Assembly: GCA_039029315.1 (NCBI GenBank)
Contig: JBCCGK010000004.1
Coordinates: 124,001-188,000 of the forward strand
Direction of reading: 5' to 3'
Origin: JBCCCJ01 sp039029315
Lineage (GTDB): Bacteria > Bacteroidota > Bacteroidia > J057
DNA: 64,000 bases
Shown: positions 18,973-26,232 of the stretch, piece after piece
How positions within the stretch are numbered: the first letter of the stretch is position 1
Layout: each line of letters starts with the position of its first letter
Notes under the pieces: model-generated
Seen by the model: only the letters and a program-made list of their open reading frames with translations
Database searches by the model: none
Told to the model about the DNA's origin: nothing
Translations under genes and position numbers: made by a program

Positions 18973-19275
18973 ATGAGTTCATCTATACAAGAGCCCTTTA
19001 TCTTTCATTTGTTACAGGGATATAGTCTTGGACAAGGCAACTTTCCTGTCAGTGCAGAATTGATTGAGTTTGTTAAATATTTAATTGAAGAAAATCTGAT
19101 TTCGGACAAACGGATTCGAGAATACATGCTTGTCCATGAGTTTCGGGCACTTTATCGGGAAGGAGAATATCGCAACAAATCAGAGACTGTCCGGTCTCTT
19201 GCCAGAAAATATAAAGTAAGCGAATCAAGCATCTGGAATTTGCTCAAACAACAAAAACAGATGTTTGGCGAGTAG
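18973..19275 (+). CDS. Small helix-turn-helix protein
   Basis: A 100-residue protein. Its C-terminal third reads as a helix-turn-helix: SETVRSLARKYKVSESSIWNLLKQQ, of which VRSLARKYKV is the first helix and SESSIWNLLKQQ the recognition helix, as in transposase-type or sigma-like HTH folds. The N-terminal part (FIFHLLQGYSLGQGNF, AELIEFVKYLIEENLI) is helical and may mediate dimerisation. The start follows a consensus promoter and the gene ends at a strong terminator, so it is a self-contained unit. It probably regulates itself or the divergent gene at 18792; this is inference from position. Confidence 0.65.
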   Translation: MSSSIQEPFIFHLLQGYSLGQGNFPVSAELIEFVKYLIEENLISDKRIREYMLVHEFRALYREGEYRNKSETVRSLARKYKVSESSIWNLLKQQKQMFGE

Positions 19276-19330
19276 TAAGAAACCTTTAATGAGGGAACCA
19301 ATGGAAGATAGATCTGAGTGACCCTCTTGT

Positions 19331-19358
19331 ACCGGAGTTGAAAAGCTCCGGTTTTTTT
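19331..19358 (+). terminator. Intrinsic terminator of the small HTH gene
   Basis: ACCGGAGTT, GAAA loop and AGCTCCGGT form a stem with a central mismatch, followed by seven T. It lies about 55 bp after the stop codon. Confidence 0.85.
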
Positions 19359-19870
19359 ATTTCCTGCCAGGAGATTGCAGCAGACAATTTCTAGAAACTG
19401 ACTTTTTGATCATTTTCTTCCCAAGCTTTATTCAATCCACAAGAATCTCTTCTATATCAGTCAGATAGAAAAATTTATCTCACTGATAATCAGTGTATTG
19501 TGTATTTTTTTATTTTTTTCTCATTTTTCGTGCAGCACTCTCTGCATTCCTCCCGTCTGAAAAACGATTTACATCTAAAACCTCACACAATTTAAGTCAT
19601 CTGATTGACTATCAATTAAGCGATCATTTTCCAGCCTCCTTACCAAACTGGAAACCGGACCACCACACTCAATGTGGGGTCCTTTTTTTTTGGCAGACTG
19701 TTTCGAATGTTGAGTGAAGAAGGTGTTATCGGTCACTTTCAGCCTTTCATAGGACACAATCCAACAGCTAGCTGAGCTACATGAGGATGGTTACCACACA
19801 GAAGGGTGGCATAACACAGCCAGGGAATGACACTCAAAGTTCTCCTGGACGGATCAAATATGATGAGTAG
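19359..19870. other. Gene-free region with two hairpins, possible small RNA
   Basis: No credible protein gene lies in these 510 bp. Two structures stand out: CACTGA-TAA-TCAGTG near 19481-19495 followed by a T-rich stretch, and a terminator-like hairpin at 19657-19691 on the plus strand with no coding sequence ahead of it. A short noncoding transcript ending there is possible. Confidence 0.35.
19657..19691 (+). terminator. Orphan intrinsic terminator
   Basis: GGACCACCACA pairs with TGTGGGGTCC (one bulged base) and is followed by nine T. There is no plus-strand gene between this and the previous terminator at 19331, so it must serve an unannotated transcript or be fortuitous. Confidence 0.6.
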
Positions 19871-20128
19871 TCAGCCTTTTTTGTTCGAGCCTTTGATCAG
19901 GCCAACGATGAACAACAAAGCTACAGCTCCAACGAAGCTCACCAACAGAGAACTTCTCATGCTCCCACCAGCGGAGATATCCAAAAAATCAAAAATCCAT
20001 CCTCCCAATACCCCACCGATGATTCCGACAATGATATTGCCAATCAGCCCAAATCCACGTCCTTTCATGACAAGACCACCAAGCCAACCAGCCGCAGCAC
20101 CAATTAAGAGAAACATTAATAGATTCAT
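19871..20128 (-). CDS. GlsB/YeaQ/YmgE family stress-associated membrane protein
   Basis: An 85-residue, glycine-rich membrane protein of the transglycosylase-associated family (GlsB/YeaQ/YmgE). Three short hydrophobic segments are visible: LLMFLLIGAAAGWLGGLVM, GLIGNIIVGIIGGVLGGWIF and LLVSFVGAVALLFIVGLI. The hallmark is the repeated G-x-x-x-G pattern around GNIIVGIIGGVLGG. Members are induced by envelope or general stress and their molecular function is unsettled. It lies 52 bp downstream of the glycosyltransferase operon on the same strand and might be its last gene, though the gap also allows a separate promoter. Confidence 0.88.
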   Translation of the reverse strand: MNLLMFLLIGAAAGWLGGLVMKGRGFGLIGNIIVGIIGGVLGGWIFDFLDISAGGSMRSSLLVSFVGAVALLFIVGLIKGSNKKG

Positions 20129-20180
20129 AATAGATAGTTTTTGTCAATAAAGATGGAAAAATTCCAGACGAGTTGAAAGC

Positions 20181-21176
20181 TCAAGACTTTTTTTCAGCCT
20201 CCTTGCCTGACCATATCTCCTTGATGACAAAAGGGGGACGCCTTTTCACTTCGATATAAATCCGTCCCAAATACTCGCCAATGATTCCCAAAATGATCAA
20301 TGTCACCCCTCCCAGAAAAAAAATACCAGTTGCAAGAGAAGCCAGTCCCGGTGTATCGGTCGGGCTATATCCTAATAATTTGAAGTCAAAAATCCGATGT
20401 ATAATGAAAAATATTCCCAACAAAAAGGAAGGAATAGCGATGATCAGACCCATATAGCTGGCAATCCGCAATGGCATCAGAGAAAACCCAAAAATTCCAT
20501 CAAGAGCAAGGGTATAGAGTTTTCGATAACTGTACTTGGGGGCCCCAGCCGCACGTCTATCCCTCTCATATCGCAAGCCTGTCTGCCGAAACCCTACATA
20601 GGTCCGCAAGCCCCGAACAAAACGTATATTCTCCGGCAGCTCCAGCAATACATCGACCACTTTCCTGTCTATCAAACAAAAATCTCCACTATCCAGGGGA
20701 ATATCCAACTTACTGATTCGATTCATCAGGCGATAAAACAGCTTGTAAGCTGCTCGTTTGAACAAATTTTCTTTTCGCTTGGTTCGGATTGCATATACCA
20801 CATCGAATCCCTCCCGCCATTTCTCGATAAAACGAATCAGAACTTCCGGGGGATCTTGCAGATCTCCATCCATCAGAATCACAGCCGCTCCCTGGGCTTC
20901 TCCTATTCCAGCAGAAACAGCAGCTTGATGTCCAAAGTTTCTGGAAAATTGAACCAGACGCACATTGGACCGACCAAAACTCAAGTCTTTGATGATGGAA
21001 GCTGATGTGTCGGAGGAGCCATCATCCACAAAGATGATCTCAACAGGATGATCCCAGCTGGCAGTAGCAGCGAGCAATCTGGTGTAGAGCTGTGGCAGCA
21101 CTTCTTCCTCATTATAGATCGGGATGACAATACTGATCATATCTGTTTGGGTAGAAGATGGTTGTTGCAAGGACAT
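20181..21176 (-). CDS. GT2 polyprenyl-phosphate glycosyltransferase (GtrB/ArnC-like)
   Basis: A 331-residue inner-membrane family 2 glycosyltransferase. The GT-A domain (residues 13-225) contains ISIVIPIYNEEEVLPQLY, IIFVDDGSSDTS, the metal-binding region ILMDGDLQDPPE and SGDFCLIDRKVV. Two C-terminal membrane helices follow (about 235-262 and 278-302, ending GEYLGRIYIEVKRRP). This layout is that of dolichol-phosphate-mannose-synthase-like enzymes, which load a sugar from a nucleotide donor onto a polyprenyl phosphate. It is the fourth gene of the operon, six bases after the oxidoreductase gene, and is the likely source of the lipid-linked donor used by the two GT39-like enzymes encoded upstream. 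Confidence 0.88.
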   Translation of the reverse strand: MSLQQPSSTQTDMISIVIPIYNEEEVLPQLYTRLLAATASWDHPVEIIFVDDGSSDTSASIIKDLSFGRSNVRLVQFSRNFGHQAAVSAGIGEAQGAAVILMDGDLQDPPEVLIRFIEKWREGFDVVYAIRTKRKENLFKRAAYKLFYRLMNRISKLDIPLDSGDFCLIDRKVVDVLLELPENIRFVRGLRTYVGFRQTGLRYERDRRAAGAPKYSYRKLYTLALDGIFGFSLMPLRIASYMGLIIAIPSFLLGIFFIIHRIFDFKLLGYSPTDTPGLASLATGIFFLGGVTLIILGIIGEYLGRIYIEVKRRPPFVIKEIWSGKEAEKKS

Positions 21177-21182
21177 GCTTCT

Positions 21183-22496
21183 CTAATCTGTTGTCTCCAA
21201 AATCATATGAGCCACTCGTTGACCTTGTTCAATGCCATTTGAGACCTGTCTATCATTGGGATAAATCTGGGCCATGGTACAAAGATAAAGATTCTCGATC
21301 GGGCTTCGCATATCGGGGATCAGATCGCTATATCCCTTTGTGACAACGGGTTGCGCATAAGGTGCTTTCCATAGCCAGCGATGGAGAATGTCAGTCTGTT
21401 TGAAGTGGGGAAACATTTTTTGTATATGAGGCAGATACAATTGACTCAACTCAGCAGCGTCCATGTCCATCCGATGATCACCGGGAGGGACATATGCAGA
21501 CAGATATACAAGATGTTGATCATCGAATTCGGAGCTTGAGGCCCAATTGGTTTGTTCCACTACTCCGACGAAAGGAGCTGTCGGATCTGTTACATTGGTC
21601 CAGTAAAATTCTGAGAGGGTGCGGGATAAGGTCATGACCAAACAGACATTTCCCAGAAATCCGATTCGATTCAATTGGGCCTTATAGTCAGCCAAAACGT
21701 CAGGCAATAGATCTACAAAAGTTGGCAGTTGAGTCGCAACGACCACGGCATCACTTTTCCATTGCCCTTCTGCGGTCTGAATTCCAGCGATCTGTCCATC
21801 CTGGATCAGGAGTTTTTCCACCGGAGAATGAAGATGTATCTCATGGCCCTCTTGTGTCAGAAAGCTTCCTACAGCCTCAAACAAACGTCCCATTCCGCCC
21901 TGTAGATATCCCAACAACTCGAAGCCGCCAGCTGTTCGGGAGCCGCCCCTGTCTACCAGCTTGCTCCATAGCCATGCGGCAGAAACCTCATCCGCATAAG
22001 GCCCAAATTTCCCTTTCAGCAGAGGTTCCCAAACGATTTCATACACCTTTTTCCCGGCTATGCGCTGAATATAGGAGGCAACAGATTCCTTGTCCAGGCT
22101 TTGCCAATCCCGGATCATCCGTGCATGCAGAACCAGCAATCCCATTCTCAATCGACTCCAGAAGGGCAATGGCTTGAAGCGCAATAGATCCACAGGAGAG
22201 GATAAGCGATAGGGTTGGGAAAAATAATACGAACCTGTGCCTGCCGGCTGCCACTTCAGGGCTGATTCAAGTCCCATTTCTTCAATCAGTGCCTGAATCG
22301 CAACATCTCGCTTGAATATGTGATGGTAGAACTTTTCAACCCGAAACCCTTCAGTGGAAAAACTGCCCGCCAGCCCTCCGAGGTGATCTGCAGCTTCCCA
22401 GACATGAAGCTCCAATGGTTCAGCGCTTTTGGCCAGTGTATAGGCACAAGCCAGTCCTCCGGCCCCTCCTCCAATGATGTCAATCCGTTTGCTCAT
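21183..22496 (-). CDS. FAD-dependent amine oxidase-type oxidoreductase
   Basis: A 437-residue flavoprotein. The N-terminal Rossmann motif is IDIIGGGAGGLACAY, with the second acidic residue in HVWEAADHLGGLAGSF, typical of the amine oxidase / protoporphyrinogen oxidase / UDP-galactopyranose mutase superfamily. A central KFYHHIFKRD and YEIVWEPLLKGKFG block and a C-terminal FAD closing segment LYLCTMAQIYPNDRQVSNGIEQGQ are seen. Proteins like this occur beside polyprenyl glycosyltransferases in many bacteria; the reaction is unknown, and a sugar- or lipid-modifying oxidation or isomerisation is an inference from context. Its ATG overlaps the stop of the preceding GT39-like gene in an ATGA, indicating translational coupling. 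Confidence 0.8.
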   Translation of the reverse strand: MSKRIDIIGGGAGGLACAYTLAKSAEPLELHVWEAADHLGGLAGSFSTEGFRVEKFYHHIFKRDVAIQALIEEMGLESALKWQPAGTGSYYFSQPYRLSSPVDLLRFKPLPFWSRLRMGLLVLHARMIRDWQSLDKESVASYIQRIAGKKVYEIVWEPLLKGKFGPYADEVSAAWLWSKLVDRGGSRTAGGFELLGYLQGGMGRLFEAVGSFLTQEGHEIHLHSPVEKLLIQDGQIAGIQTAEGQWKSDAVVVATQLPTFVDLLPDVLADYKAQLNRIGFLGNVCLVMTLSRTLSEFYWTNVTDPTAPFVGVVEQTNWASSSEFDDQHLVYLSAYVPPGDHRMDMDAAELSQLYLPHIQKMFPHFKQTDILHRWLWKAPYAQPVVTKGYSDLIPDMRSPIENLYLCTMAQIYPNDRQVSNGIEQGQRVAHMILETTD

Positions 22497-24025
22497 GGAT
22501 GTCTTCTATATAGGTGAAACTGGGCGTGTGGAAATTGGCGTGCAAACAAGCTATCCCGATCATAATGGGCCTGTAGCCACTTTGCCAATTCAGGATATTG
22601 ATGGATGGGATATTTGCCATATGAATTATAATCAGCAGGAGAGGTATCTAGCACAAAGGCAGGTGGGTGTCGTCTGAGATCCTTGAGCAATTGCTCTCTT
22701 GTTCCAGGAACAACAGCATATTCAGTAGAGGAGTGAGACAGATTTTCCCAGGGAATGAGTCCTGTCAGCACATTGCAATAGACATAGCGAGTGGCAGGTC
22801 TGCGCTGGCTATAGAGATAAAACTCAGGAGCAAATCCCCAGACAAATAATCGATCGGAGGGCTTGCTATGTTCACGAATATAAGGGGCGGGTTGTGGGTC
22901 TTGATGAAAAGCAGATTCCAGATACACCTTGTTCTTCACCAACGTATGGCCGATCGGAAGCAGAAGTCCTATTCCGAGTATACCGCTCATCAACATCATT
23001 CCCTCTCTTTGGTCCTTGTCCCGCATGTAGCGGACCAATCGCTGTCCTCCCCAGGCAGCTATCATACAGGAGGCAGGAAGCCATTGGATGGCATAATGGC
23101 CAAAGTTTCTGCCACTCGTCAAGCCTCCTAATAAAGCCCCCACAAACCAGCAAAGCAGGAGTTTTTCCTGAAGTGTCAGCACCTTCCTTCTGCTCCAGGC
23201 ATCCATCAAGCCTACACAGATCAAGCCAGTCAACAGCAAGGCATCATTGAAAAAACTAACCAGCAAAGCCATCGAACTTCCAATTCGTTCCAAAAGGCTC
23301 ACTTCTGGCAAGTAGTATTGCACATTGTATTGCCATACATAGAACAAGAGATCTTCCCAGCCTCCTTCTGTATGAAAGTACATTCCCATACCGATGAGCG
23401 GGAGGGCAAAGCCTACGCCCACCAGTATTCCCTGCTTCAAAAAGATGGCCCAATTCATTCGTTCCTGCCATTGCGCCCAGAAAAGCCAGCCACCAACTGC
23501 TGCAAAATCCCACACAGCTACCTGCTTGCTCAAAGTTGCCATGCCCAGGAAGATACCAGCAAATAGCAACGGAACGGACCGCAGCTTCCAACGACACAGA
23601 ATCATGATGGCCATACTGCTGCCAAGGATCAGAAGCCATTCGGTATGAGCGGCCCACATGTCCATGGGGGAATGTGTCCATGAAAACACCACAAATAAGA
23701 TCGCAGCGATTCCCCCCAACTTCGGACTTGTCCCAAAAAGCAATCCAGCGATTCCTCCCAGAATCAAAACATACATCCAATGAACAGCCACCATATTCCA
23801 ATCGCCACAGATCTCAAAGATGAGGGCGTAGGCATAATAGGTCAAGGGTCCACGGTGGTCAATGGCGTCGCGATAGGGGAGTCCTCCTTCTGCGATTTCC
23901 TGCGCAACCACTGCACTGACAGCCTCATCGACATTGAATATAGAGATTCCACTGACAGGCAGCCGTAGCAAAGCAGTCAACAGCAGCGCAATGAACAGTA
24001 GACTATATGAGGATCGTTGGGTCAT
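22493..24025 (-). CDS. GT39/ArnT-like membrane glycosyltransferase, copy B
   Basis: A 510-residue polytopic membrane protein of the GT-C class (dolichyl-phosphate-mannose-protein mannosyltransferase / ArnT superfamily). After the first helix comes the periplasmic loop NVDEAVSAVVAQEIAEGG, then LPYRDAIDHRGPLTYYAYAL; the DE pair is where GT-C enzymes carry the catalytic acidic residue. Around ten further hydrophobic segments follow, then a soluble C-terminal part (RLFVWGFAPEFYLYSQRRPA, RYVYCNVLTGLIP). It is clearly a paralogue of the next gene upstream: the loops, the tail and the length all match. It should use a polyprenyl-linked sugar to modify an unidentified acceptor on the periplasmic side. 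Confidence 0.85.
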   Translation of the reverse strand: MTQRSSYSLLFIALLLTALLRLPVSGISIFNVDEAVSAVVAQEIAEGGLPYRDAIDHRGPLTYYAYALIFEICGDWNMVAVHWMYVLILGGIAGLLFGTSPKLGGIAAILFVVFSWTHSPMDMWAAHTEWLLILGSSMAIMILCRWKLRSVPLLFAGIFLGMATLSKQVAVWDFAAVGGWLFWAQWQERMNWAIFLKQGILVGVGFALPLIGMGMYFHTEGGWEDLLFYVWQYNVQYYLPEVSLLERIGSSMALLVSFFNDALLLTGLICVGLMDAWSRRKVLTLQEKLLLCWFVGALLGGLTSGRNFGHYAIQWLPASCMIAAWGGQRLVRYMRDKDQREGMMLMSGILGIGLLLPIGHTLVKNKVYLESAFHQDPQPAPYIREHSKPSDRLFVWGFAPEFYLYSQRRPATRYVYCNVLTGLIPWENLSHSSTEYAVVPGTREQLLKDLRRHPPAFVLDTSPADYNSYGKYPIHQYPELAKWLQAHYDRDSLFARQFPHAQFHLYRRHP

Positions 24026-24037
24026 GTGCAGTGCAAG

Positions 24038-25582
24038 TTAGGGCTTCCTGCGTTGATACACATCAAAAATCACCTCCGGATGCTGTTGATGGAATTCCTG
24101 AGCCAATTCATATTCTGCCTCCAGCAAAGTTGCGAGCGGATATTGGCCGATGGGATATTTGCCATATGCCCGATAATCTGCCACTTGGGTGTCGATGATA
24201 TAAGTAGGTGGATGGTGCGCCAATTCTTGCATCAGGATGTCCCAGCTTCCGGGCACGATGGCATAGCGCGTATCCTCTTTGGATTCATTCCCGGCAGGGA
24301 TATGCCCAGTGAGTACATTACAAAATGAGAAACGACTGGCTGGAGATCGACCACTCAACACATAGATCTCTGGCGCAAAGCCCCAAACAAATATCTGATC
24401 TGCTTCAGTGGTAGTAGAACGGATTTCTTCGACGATGGCTTCAAATTCGGTGATAGAAGTATCCGTATGGAACATAAAGGAATGATGGTAACCTGTAACA
24501 AGGATAGGCCAGACCAATCCAATAATCAGCATCGGCTTGAGCCATCGCTTTTGCTTCTGGCGCTGAAGGAGGTGAACGATCCCAACAGCTCCAAGCAGAC
24601 AAAGCGGAATAAGGGCGGGAATGAGATAATGCAAAAAAGCCCGTCCTCCTGCCATGGCTTCCAGAAAAGCAGCTCCCACCCAACAGATCAACCACAGTTC
24701 GCGCGGATGACGACCCACTTTCGAAATTCGATGATATATGGTCCAGGCAATCACGCCTAGCAACATCCACTTATGCAGGAAAAAAGCACCAAACAACTTT
24801 AGGGTATTCATCCCTCGGCGTATACCCTCTATTTCAGGCATATAATAGGCTGTATTGTAGGTCCACAGGTAGAAGACCCAATCTTCCCAGGCTCCACTCC
24901 ACCAGAATCCCCAGGCAGTCAGGGCCATCGGTACTCCCCAACCCAGAAGCAGAAATCCAGCTTCCTTCGTAAAGCCCACTCGCTTATCCTTGTTGGCTCC
25001 CCATCCTCTCAGCACCAGATACCCCAAGACGGCCCCCACTTCCAAAGCTCCCACTTGCTTGGACAAGGTACACAACCCAAACAGCATCCCCGCAAGCAAG
25101 CATCTGTGCCATCGTCCTCTGGCATTCAACCAAACTCCCATCCCAACAAGTGAAGCGGCGGTCAACAGCCATTCCGTATGTGCGGCCCACATTTCATGAA
25201 ATGGGTTGGCCCAGGAAAAGACAGTAAACAGAAGTGCAGCCCACACGCCTACCTTCTCGGAAAAACTCGTTTTGCCAATCCACCAGATCCCCAAACTCAA
25301 TCCGAGATACAGCCATATATATATGGTATGTACGCCAGCCATATCGCCTGATCCGGTCAGCGCAAAAATCCCCGCATATGCATAATAGGTCAATGGGCCC
25401 CGATGATCTATGGCATCCTTATAGGGAAGGCCACCCTCCAAAATACTGGACCCAACCACTGCACTGACAGCCTCATCTACGCTAAAAAATGTGATGTGAT
25501 GAAAAGGAAGCCGCAAACCCAGACTCAGAAGCAAGATGAGGCAAAGGAGAATATGAGTGGGGGTTATTGCGGGAGTAGACAT
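24038..25582 (-). CDS. GT39/ArnT-like membrane glycosyltransferase, copy A
   Basis: The first gene of the operon: a 514-residue GT-C membrane glycosyltransferase. It has the same loop as its neighbour (SVDEAVSAVVGSSILEGG, then LPYKDAIDHRGPLTYYAYAG), about ten more membrane helices and the same C-terminal signature (QIFVWGFAPEIYVLSGRSPA, FCNVLTGHIPAG, YGKYPIGQYP). The spacing to the next copy is 12 bp. An exact -7 box lies 32 bp upstream of the ATG. The two copies probably arose by tandem duplication and have since diverged, so they may recognise different acceptors or add successive sugars. Confidence 0.85.
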   Translation of the reverse strand: MSTPAITPTHILLCLILLLSLGLRLPFHHITFFSVDEAVSAVVGSSILEGGLPYKDAIDHRGPLTYYAYAGIFALTGSGDMAGVHTIYIWLYLGLSLGIWWIGKTSFSEKVGVWAALLFTVFSWANPFHEMWAAHTEWLLTAASLVGMGVWLNARGRWHRCLLAGMLFGLCTLSKQVGALEVGAVLGYLVLRGWGANKDKRVGFTKEAGFLLLGWGVPMALTAWGFWWSGAWEDWVFYLWTYNTAYYMPEIEGIRRGMNTLKLFGAFFLHKWMLLGVIAWTIYHRISKVGRHPRELWLICWVGAAFLEAMAGGRAFLHYLIPALIPLCLLGAVGIVHLLQRQKQKRWLKPMLIIGLVWPILVTGYHHSFMFHTDTSITEFEAIVEEIRSTTTEADQIFVWGFAPEIYVLSGRSPASRFSFCNVLTGHIPAGNESKEDTRYAIVPGSWDILMQELAHHPPTYIIDTQVADYRAYGKYPIGQYPLATLLEAEYELAQEFHQQHPEVIFDVYQRRKP

Positions 25583-25613
25583 GTAAGAAGCCGGTCTTGG
25601 ATTGCGTGAATGG

Positions 25614-25621
25614 CAAAATTA
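25614..25621 (-). promoter_or_regulatory. Candidate -7 box of the glycosyltransferase operon
   Basis: Read on the minus strand this is TAATTTTG, an exact TAnnTTTG box, 32 bp upstream of the first GT39-like ATG. A TTG lies only 14 bases further upstream (25636-25638), which is short for a -33 element, so the assignment is tentative. Confidence 0.45.
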
Positions 25622-26232
25622 AGATAGTGTGAAAACAATTGTCCTGCTTTTTTACAAAATTTATTGCATAAGAAATAATTCGGTTTTTCATGCGTTATAT
25701 ATCTGTCTTGATTACAGCGTCCTTCCTCTCAGAGCAACGAGTCTACGTTGAAGGTTGCGGCAGTCCCAACATGGGTTTCTGCCGCAATTCTTTTTTCCTT
25801 CTAGCTCGTTCCTTTCTTTGATTTTTTTCTACAGCTTGACGGTCCTTCCAGTTTTTTGAGGCATGAGATTTTGAGGAGAAAGTTGCCTTATTCTCAGACT
25901 CATTTCTTTTTCTTTCTGATAGACTGTTTTCTGTCAAAAAAGAAAATAGAATATCAACTCATAGGAGATTTCCACCAAAAATTTCTTTGGCATTTTCCAA
26001 TTATCCCACAAATAGATCAATCGAATGACAGGAGAAAAGGGAAAGAATCTGACCCTTGTCACTTGTCCATTTTTCCTAAATTTGAAAAAAATTGGGCCAA
26101 AGTTGATTAATCTGAGATAAAAGAGAGAGAATTTTTCATAGTCTGAGTTCCTTTGCTTGGAGAACTTTCCAGATATCGTTAGTTTGGGGCTTGCATTCTT
26201 TTGCAAATCATTTCATCCTTAACCAAACCACA
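25622..26232. other. Gene-free region with an orphan terminator
   Basis: About 600 bp between divergent units. It contains a strong plus-strand terminator at 25755 with no coding region ahead of it, and otherwise AT-rich sequence. ORFs of 60 to 90 codons here are lysine-, serine- or phenylalanine-rich and look like chance. The promoter of the large secreted protein gene must lie in the last 150 bp, but I see no exact consensus. Confidence 0.45.
25755..25799 (+). terminator. Orphan intrinsic terminator
   Basis: TTGCGGCAG (25755-25763) pairs perfectly with CTGCCGCAA (25779-25787), followed by TTCTTTTTTCCTT. On the minus strand there is no U-tract, so it works on plus-strand RNA only, yet no plus-strand gene precedes it. 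Confidence 0.75.

Noticed and set aside
19694..19707. AGACTGTTTCGAA resembling a MITE end after the orphan terminator
   Set aside because: The match stops after about nine bases and no partner end or TNA duplication is found.
25743..25937. 64-codon minus-strand ORF rich in Lys, Glu and Arg
   Set aside because: It runs across the orphan terminator hairpin, has no motif, and its composition reflects the pyrimidine-rich plus strand.
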